This document shows positions 59,124 to 64,000 of a stretch of 64,000 bases of DNA, in pieces (position 1 is the first letter of the stretch; each line of letters starts with the position of its first letter). The DNA is taken from positions 1-64,000 of the forward strand of contig JBFMFR010000040.1 in NCBI GenBank assembly GCA_040752025.1, in the 5' to 3' direction. The notes under the pieces were generated by a model that was given only the letters and a program-made list of their open reading frames with translations, was not told the DNA's origin and made no database searches. This DNA comes from JBFMFR01 sp040752025 (lineage in GTDB: Bacteria > Chloroflexota > Anaerolineae > Anaerolineales > UBA4823). The translations under genes were made by a program, and so were the position numbers.

Positions 59124-59708
59124 ATGCCCCCCTTACTCACCCCCTTCCTGACACAGCAACGGCGCAAAGCCATCCTGCCTTACGTGCGAGGCGATATCCT
59201 CGACCTGGGCTGCGGGTTGGCCCAAATATGCCATACCTTGCAGCCCGAGCAGACCTACATCGGGATCGAAAACCCCACAGAGTACGTGAACTGGCTGCGC
59301 GTCCGTTATCCCCAGCACACCTTCCTGCAGCGAGACCTGGAAAAGGAACCGATCAACCTGGATCGCTGCTTCGAAACAGTCATCATGGGCGCCATCATCG
59401 AACACTTGAAAGAACCCGGCTTTCTCCTGCAACAAATCCCTGGCTACCTCGAACCGGGCGGGCGGCTGGTGATCACCACACCCACTCCGCTCGGCGATAA
59501 AATTCACCGCCTGGGCGCCAGGCTGGGCCTGTTTTCAATGGATGCCGTGGAAGAACACCAAAAGATCTATGACCGGGGAGCGCTCACCGGGCTGCTGGCT
59601 CAATATGATTTTTCTGCGATGCATTACCAGTATTTTCTGCTGGGCGGCAACCAACTGCTGGTTTGCCAGCCGGGAAATACACCTACCCCCAAGTCAGAAT
59701 CGACATAA
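59124..59708 (+). CDS. Class I SAM-dependent methyltransferase
   Basis: A 194-residue protein with the SAM-binding core VRGDILDLGCGLAQICHTL (about 19-37), FETVIMGAIIEHLKEPG (motif around the acidic/hydrophobic strand) and EPGGRLVITTPTPLG. It belongs to the type that modifies sugars or lipid-linked sugars in glycan clusters. Substrate unknown. Confidence 0.85.
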   Translation: MPPLLTPFLTQQRRKAILPYVRGDILDLGCGLAQICHTLQPEQTYIGIENPTEYVNWLRVRYPQHTFLQRDLEKEPINLDRCFETVIMGAIIEHLKEPGFLLQQIPGYLEPGGRLVITTPTPLGDKIHRLGARLGLFSMDAVEEHQKIYDRGALTGLLAQYDFSAMHYQYFLLGGNQLLVCQPGNTPTPKSEST

Positions 59709-59731
59709 GGCAATCCGGCAGCGACACAAGG

Positions 59732-59737
59732 TATAAT
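59732..59737 (+). promoter_or_regulatory. Possible -10 element, leaderless start
   Basis: TATAAT lies nine bases before the ATG of the gene at 59747. A transcript from here would have almost no leader. No good -35 is seen. Confidence 0.35.
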
Positions 59738-59746
59738 TTCAGCGCT

Positions 59747-60898
59747 ATGCGAGTCTGCTACTTCGGAACTTACCGCGCCAGCTATGCGCGCAATGTACTC
59801 TTGATCCACAGCTTACGCCTGGCAGGTGTGGATGTCATCGAATGCCACGAAGCGCTGTGGCACAGCGTGGAAGATCGCGTCCAGGTCGCTAGCGGTGGCT
59901 GGCTGCGGCCGCGTTTCTGGCTGCGCGTGTTCAGCGCTTATCGCAACCTGCTGCGCAAGTACCGGCAGATTGGCAATTACGATGTGCTGGTGGTGGGATA
60001 CCCCGGGCAATATGACGTTTTCCTGGCGCGCCTGTTGAGCTGGTGGAGCAAGAAACCCCTGGTCTGGGACGTTTTCAATTCTATGTATCTGGTTATGCTG
60101 GAGCGTGGAATTGCTAAACGGCACGGCTTTACTGCCGGGCTGGTGCGCTTCCTGGAAAAAACAGCCACGCACCTGCCAGAGATGATGTTCCTGGATGGAT
60201 CCGAATTCGTAGCATGGTTTCACAAGATTCACGCTGTCTCACCCCAACAGTTTCGCATCATCCCCATGGGCGCAGATAAAAATGAATTACCAGGTTTGTT
60301 GCCTCCCGATTTCCTCAACACTCCCAACGATGAGAAGTTTCGGATGATCCACTATGGGTCATACATTACGAACCACGGTGTAGAAACCATCATCGAAGCT
60401 GCCCACATCCTAGAAAAAGAAACTCATTTTGTCTTTGAAATGATCGGGGATGGCCCGGAAAAAGCCAAAGCGGTAAACCTGGCTAAATCTTATCAGCTCA
60501 AGAACCTGGTTTTCACTCCCTGGTTGGGAAGACCTGAACTGGCGCGTAAAATAGCCGATGCCAATGTAGTTCTAGGCAGCTTTGGCAAAACGCTGCAAGC
60601 CAGCTTGACCTATAACAATAAAATCTTGGAGGCCCTCTCTTTGAAAAAAGCGGTGATCAATGGCACATCGCCCGCCAACCCGTCCAGCCTGATCCATGGG
60701 CAACATCTCTACCTGGTCGAGCGGGCCGATCCACAAGCGCTGGCGGAAGCCATCCTGACTTTGCAAGCCGATCCACGGCTGTGCCAACAGTTGGGCGAAA
60801 ACGGCTATCGCATCCTGTGCGAGCACTTCGATGCCCTGCCACTGGGGCAGCTTTACCAGCGCCATCTGGCGGAGCTGCTCGCCGGAAGAGGTTATTGA
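59747..60898 (+). CDS. GT-B fold glycosyltransferase (family 4-like)
   Basis: A 383-residue GT-B protein. The donor-binding C-terminal half has IHYGSYITNHGVETIIEAA, FEMIGDGPEKAKA, LVFTPWLGRPELARKIADANVVLGSFG and NKILEALSLKKAVI. The N-terminal part begins MRVCYFGTYRASYARN. ATG 59747 is chosen by family start; an upstream in-frame ATG at 59663 lies inside the methyltransferase gene. It ends 3 nt before the next glycosyltransferase. Confidence 0.9.
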   Translation: MRVCYFGTYRASYARNVLLIHSLRLAGVDVIECHEALWHSVEDRVQVASGGWLRPRFWLRVFSAYRNLLRKYRQIGNYDVLVVGYPGQYDVFLARLLSWWSKKPLVWDVFNSMYLVMLERGIAKRHGFTAGLVRFLEKTATHLPEMMFLDGSEFVAWFHKIHAVSPQQFRIIPMGADKNELPGLLPPDFLNTPNDEKFRMIHYGSYITNHGVETIIEAAHILEKETHFVFEMIGDGPEKAKAVNLAKSYQLKNLVFTPWLGRPELARKIADANVVLGSFGKTLQASLTYNNKILEALSLKKAVINGTSPANPSSLIHGQHLYLVERADPQALAEAILTLQADPRLCQQLGENGYRILCEHFDALPLGQLYQRHLAELLAGRGY

Positions 60899-60901
60899 GC
60901 C

Positions 60902-62101
60902 ATGCACATCGCTTTCTTGCTGACGCAAAGCCTGGAAAGCCCCAGTGGATTGGGGCGTTACAGCCCATTAGCCAAGGAACTCGCCAGGCTGGGGCATACG
61001 ATCCACATCTTCGCGCTACATCCGGACTTTGCCAGCCTGGCGCAAAAAAATTTCGAACAAGATGGCGTAAAAATTCATTATGTTGCGCCCATGCATGTGC
61101 GCAAACACGGTAGCCTGAAAAGTTATTATTCAACCCCGCAGTTGCTCAGTGTGGCCTCCCAGGCTACCTGGCAACTCTGCCGGGCAGCGCTGGCTACCCC
61201 GGCAGAGATCATCCACGTCTTCAAGCCGCACCCGATGAACAGCCTGGCTGGCCTGGCCGCCCGCTACCTGCGCGGGCGCAGGCTCTTCCTGGACTGCGAC
61301 GATTACGAGGCCGCCCTGGGACATTTCACCAGCGGCTGGCAGCGCTGGGGAGTGGCTCTCTTCGAGAAAACCACGCCCCGGTACGCCCACACCGTCACCA
61401 CGCACACCCATTTCATGAAATCAAAACTGCTGGAATGGGGCGTAGCGGAAGAGCGTATCGTGTATCTCCCCAACGGCATCGATCGCCAGCGCTTCCAACC
61501 GGTCGACCTGGAGCGGGTTGCAACGCGGCGCGCCCAACTGGGCCTGGAAAACCGGCCGGTAGCGGCTTATATCGGCAGCCTGGGCCTGGCCAGCCATGCC
61601 GTCGATCTGCTGTTGGAGGCCTTTGCCCAGGTGCATCACACCCTGCCTGAGAGTCGACTCTTGATGGTGGGAGGAGGCGAGGATTTCGAAAAGCTGCAAA
61701 CCCAGGGGAACGCTCTGGGGCTGGGAGATGCTGTGCTCTGGGTTGGGCGAGTGCCGCCCAACGAAGTTCCTATGTATTATCATCTGGCTAACGTTTCGGT
61801 AGACCCGGTGCGAGATGATGGAGCGGCGCGCGGCCGCTCACCGCTCAAACTGTTCGAAAGCTGGGCAACTGGAGTACCTTTCGTCACCGCCGATGTCGGA
61901 GAACGCCGGCGCTTACTTGGGTCACCACCGGCCGGCATCCTGGCTGAACCGGGAAACGCTGCTGCCCTGGCAACTGCAATCTTACAAATACTTGGCAACA
62001 CGGAACTGGCGAGTTCGTTATCTGGCCTGGGCGCTTTGCGCCTGGAAGGCTTCACCTGGGACAAGTTGGCCCTGGATCTTGAAAAGGCCTACCAAAGGTG
62101 A
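60902..62101 (+). CDS. Family 4 glycosyltransferase
   Basis: A 399-residue GT-B enzyme beginning MHIAFLLTQSLESPSGLGRYSPLAKELARLGH. The C-terminal half shows YLPNGIDRQRF, AAYIGSLGLASHAVDLLLEA, LLMVGGGEDFEKL and SPLKLFESWATGVPFVTADVGERR (EX7E-like region). It probably uses a nucleotide-sugar in glycolipid or exopolysaccharide synthesis with its neighbours. Confidence 0.92.
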   Translation: MHIAFLLTQSLESPSGLGRYSPLAKELARLGHTIHIFALHPDFASLAQKNFEQDGVKIHYVAPMHVRKHGSLKSYYSTPQLLSVASQATWQLCRAALATPAEIIHVFKPHPMNSLAGLAARYLRGRRLFLDCDDYEAALGHFTSGWQRWGVALFEKTTPRYAHTVTTHTHFMKSKLLEWGVAEERIVYLPNGIDRQRFQPVDLERVATRRAQLGLENRPVAAYIGSLGLASHAVDLLLEAFAQVHHTLPESRLLMVGGGEDFEKLQTQGNALGLGDAVLWVGRVPPNEVPMYYHLANVSVDPVRDDGAARGRSPLKLFESWATGVPFVTADVGERRRLLGSPPAGILAEPGNAAALATAILQILGNTELASSLSGLGALRLEGFTWDKLALDLEKAYQR

Positions 62102-62116
62102 AAAAGAAGTAACCCC

Positions 62117-62884
62117 ATGAACAATTCTCCACAACCTGCGGACATTTACCCTTATTTGGATCAAATCAAAACATCCAGCCGAGGATTGTACAAATTCCTT
62201 TACTGGCTGCTGCCTATCCCCCTGCACACTTTCTACCCACTCCGCCAGGAAGTCTACCTGGCGCTTATCCGGCTCACAGGTTTTTGGCAAAAGAGGAAAT
62301 TTAGGAAGAAGGATGCTCTGTTTGTCAACCTGGGCGCAGGAAGCGCTGGCAGATCTGGCTGGGTCAATGTAGATATGCTGCCGCTCGCCGGTATCAATTG
62401 TCTTTACGATTGCCGCAAGAGCCTGCCCTTCCAGAACCAATCCGTTTCCGGAATTTTCTGCGAGCATTTCCTCGAGCATTTGGATTACACAGAGGAGGTC
62501 CCTTTCTTTCTTAGCGAATGCAGACGTGTTCTCAAAGAGGGCGCCATTTTGCGGATCATCGTTCCCGACGCCGAAAAATATCTCAATGCCTACACCGATC
62601 AGGGATGGGGAAATTTGGCTTCCATTCGTCCCCTGACAAACGGGGAAGTCGATGCGCACTACCAGTTCAAATACCGCACAAAGATGGAACTGATCAATAT
62701 GGTTTTTCGCCAGGGACATCGCCATAAGTATGCCTATGATTTCGAAACCCTGCGCTTCGTACTCCTGAGGTATGGCTTCTCACAGGTTTTGCATCAAGAT
62801 TTTACCAAATCCGCCCTGCCAACACTGGCAATCGATTCGGAAACACGTGCGAGCGAAAGTTTATACGTAGAGGCAGTCAAATGA
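62117..62884 (+). CDS. SAM-dependent methyltransferase (glycan-cluster type)
   Basis: A 255-residue protein with a Rossmann core: ALFVNLGAGSAGRSGWVNVDML (about 72-93), GIFCEHFLEHLDYTEEVPFFLSECRRVLKEGAILRIIVPD. It is like methyltransferases in O-antigen and exopolysaccharide clusters. The substrate is unknown. It follows the GT4 gene by 15 nt. Confidence 0.85.
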   Translation: MNNSPQPADIYPYLDQIKTSSRGLYKFLYWLLPIPLHTFYPLRQEVYLALIRLTGFWQKRKFRKKDALFVNLGAGSAGRSGWVNVDMLPLAGINCLYDCRKSLPFQNQSVSGIFCEHFLEHLDYTEEVPFFLSECRRVLKEGAILRIIVPDAEKYLNAYTDQGWGNLASIRPLTNGEVDAHYQFKYRTKMELINMVFRQGHRHKYAYDFETLRFVLLRYGFSQVLHQDFTKSALPTLAIDSETRASESLYVEAVK

Positions 62885-62942
62885 TCATCATGATGCCAGC
62901 CCGAGGCGCAATATCAAAGCATTGCGAAAGTTTACCCGGCCT

Positions 62943-64000
62943 ATGACACAAATAGCGATCCTCGGAGCCGGAATTGCCGGATTGAGCGCCGGATGGCTGC
63001 TCAAGCAGCGTGGTATCGACTTCACTATCCTCGAGAAACAGCCCTACGCTGGCGGACTGGCGCGTAGCTTCGAATGGCACGGCTTTCAATGCGACTTCGC
63101 CGCGCACCGCCTGTTCACATCCGACGAAAACATTCTGCAACAACTGCTCAGTCTGGTTCCGTTGGGGCGCCAGATCCGCCGCAGCCAGATCTACCTGCGC
63201 GGGCAGTGGATGCGCGACCCGCTGGATGTGCTCGAACTGGCGCAGAAGCTGCCGTTCATGGAACGCCTGGCCGTGCTGAACTCCTATATGCTGCGTCCAA
63301 AACACCTTAAAGAAGCCAACTTCGAAACCTACGTTCTGCGCCGCTACGGAAGGCGTCTGTACCAGCTTTTCTTCCAGCCTTACACCGAAAAACTTTTCGG
63401 CATCCCCGGCGGGCAAATTTCGGTGCTGTGGGCGCGCCAGAAAGTGCGGTTGGCCAACCCGCTCGATAATCTGCGCGAGAACACCAAGACCAAATTCCAA
63501 TATTTTTACTACCCCATCCGGGGCGGTTATGGCGCCATCGCCAACCGCCTGTACGCGAAAATCCAGGAACACGTGATCCTCAACGCCAGTGTGCAAGCCA
63601 TCGAAGAGCAGGCTGGCAGGCTCAACGCTGTGACCTATCTGAAAGATGGCGATTTACACCGTTTGGCCGCAGATGCAGTGATTTCAACCTTGCCGCTCAG
63701 CCTGACCGCGCACATGCTGGGCAGCTCGTTCGACCTGCAATTCCAGAAAGTCGACGCCGTCTACCTGTGGATCAACCGGCCATACGTCTCCGACTACCAT
63801 TGGATTTACTTCATGGACAGCAACGTGGCCATTAACCGCCTGGTCGAATTCAAGAACATGAGCCCGGTGGATGCGCCGCCCGAAACCAGCGTATTGTGCG
63901 CCGAAGTGACCCAACACCACCCCGACCCGGCTGGCAAAGTGATCCAGGACCTCCAGAAAACCGGCCTGATCCAGGCCAACGAAGTGCTGGACAGCAAGGT
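62943..64000 (+). CDS. FAD-dependent amine-oxidase/UDP-galactopyranose-mutase-like protein (cut by window edge)
   Basis: An open frame from ATG 62943 runs without stop to the window end (352 residues seen). It opens with the dinucleotide-binding motif IAILGAGIAGLSAGWLLKQRG (read in two parts, residues 4-24). Then come LEKQPYAGGLARSF, FAAHRLFTSDE, FFQPYTEKLFGIP and IRGGYGAIANRL. This layout is typical of protoporphyrinogen-oxidase-like and UDP-galactopyranose-mutase-like flavoproteins in polysaccharide clusters. The context favours a sugar or polyprenyl-related role. The C-terminus is outside the window. Confidence 0.85.
   Translation, partial: MTQIAILGAGIAGLSAGWLLKQRGIDFTILEKQPYAGGLARSFEWHGFQCDFAAHRLFTSDENILQQLLSLVPLGRQIRRSQIYLRGQWMRDPLDVLELAQKLPFMERLAVLNSYMLRPKHLKEANFETYVLRRYGRRLYQLFFQPYTEKLFGIPGGQISVLWARQKVRLANPLDNLRENTKTKFQYFYYPIRGGYGAIANRLYAKIQEHVILNASVQAIEEQAGRLNAVTYLKDGDLHRLAADAVISTLPLSLTAHMLGSSFDLQFQKVDAVYLWINRPYVSDYHWIYFMDSNVAINRLVEFKNMSPVDAPPETSVLCAEVTQHHPDPAGKVIQDLQKTGLIQANEVLDSK

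Overview
The window looks like a chromosomal segment of a moderately GC-rich, Gram-positive-like anaerobe. The best guess is a Chloroflexota (Anaerolineae-type) bacterium. This rests on gene content: split glycine decarboxylase, TGS-nucleoside kinase, a cytochrome b/multihaem/Rieske cluster, HpnA-like SDR, many two-component sensors and DUF4870. No rRNA marker is present, so the taxonomy is inference.

Left third (1-21.1 kb): a dissimilatory sulfite reduction island. It starts beside the 3' end of an IS5-type transposase (1-110). Then come a 33-residue membrane peptide and a YeiH-family transporter, followed by dsrA-dsrB-dsrD-dsrC-dsrM-dsrK-dsrJ. DsrD is present and no dsrEFH is seen, which indicates the reductive type. 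Where dsrO-dsrP would be expected there is instead a Rieske protein, a monohaem cytochrome, a Tat-exported molybdopterin oxidoreductase, a PsrB-like ferredoxin subunit, a long NrfD-like quinone subunit, a tiny membrane protein and a cytochrome c/helical-repeat fusion. A second DsrM/DsrK-like pair with a dicluster ferredoxin follows. A CbiA-type amidotransferase (DsrN, siroamide) and glutamyl-tRNA reductase close the island. No sat, apr or qmo gene is in the window.

21.8-29.4 kb (minus strand): met8 and cobA-hemD (siroheme synthesis) overlap an SDR, a sensor kinase and a response regulator; an FGE-sulfatase-domain protein lies at the end. 29.5-30.9 kb: rpe-rpiA. 31-34.5 kb: an acyl-CoA carboxylase operon (BCCP, biotin carboxylase, carboxyltransferase) divergent from a TetR regulator with a clear promoter and operator. 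35.3-40.4 kb: a PIG-L deacetylase and a six-PAS histidine kinase with its LuxR regulator. 40.7-45.3 kb: a YwiC-like protein, a YedF/DsrE-like protein, then a cytochrome b-multihaem cytochrome c-Rieske complex and a DUF4870 protein.

45.3-48.9 kb: a promoter, a tandem glycine riboswitch and a terminator precede gcvH-gcvPA-gcvPB. 49-54.5 kb: nucleoside kinase, malic enzyme, secreted M14 carboxypeptidase and a small membrane protein. 54.6-64 kb: an HD-GYP response regulator, then a glycan/lipid-sugar cluster (three glycosyltransferases, a large lipoprotein-like membrane protein, two methyltransferases and an FAD oxidoreductase cut by the window edge).

A family of 17-nt hairpins (5-6 bp stem, five-base loop ending GAA, covarying stems) is scattered through the dsr island and siroheme operon, both between and inside genes. 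It is the most unusual non-coding signal seen.
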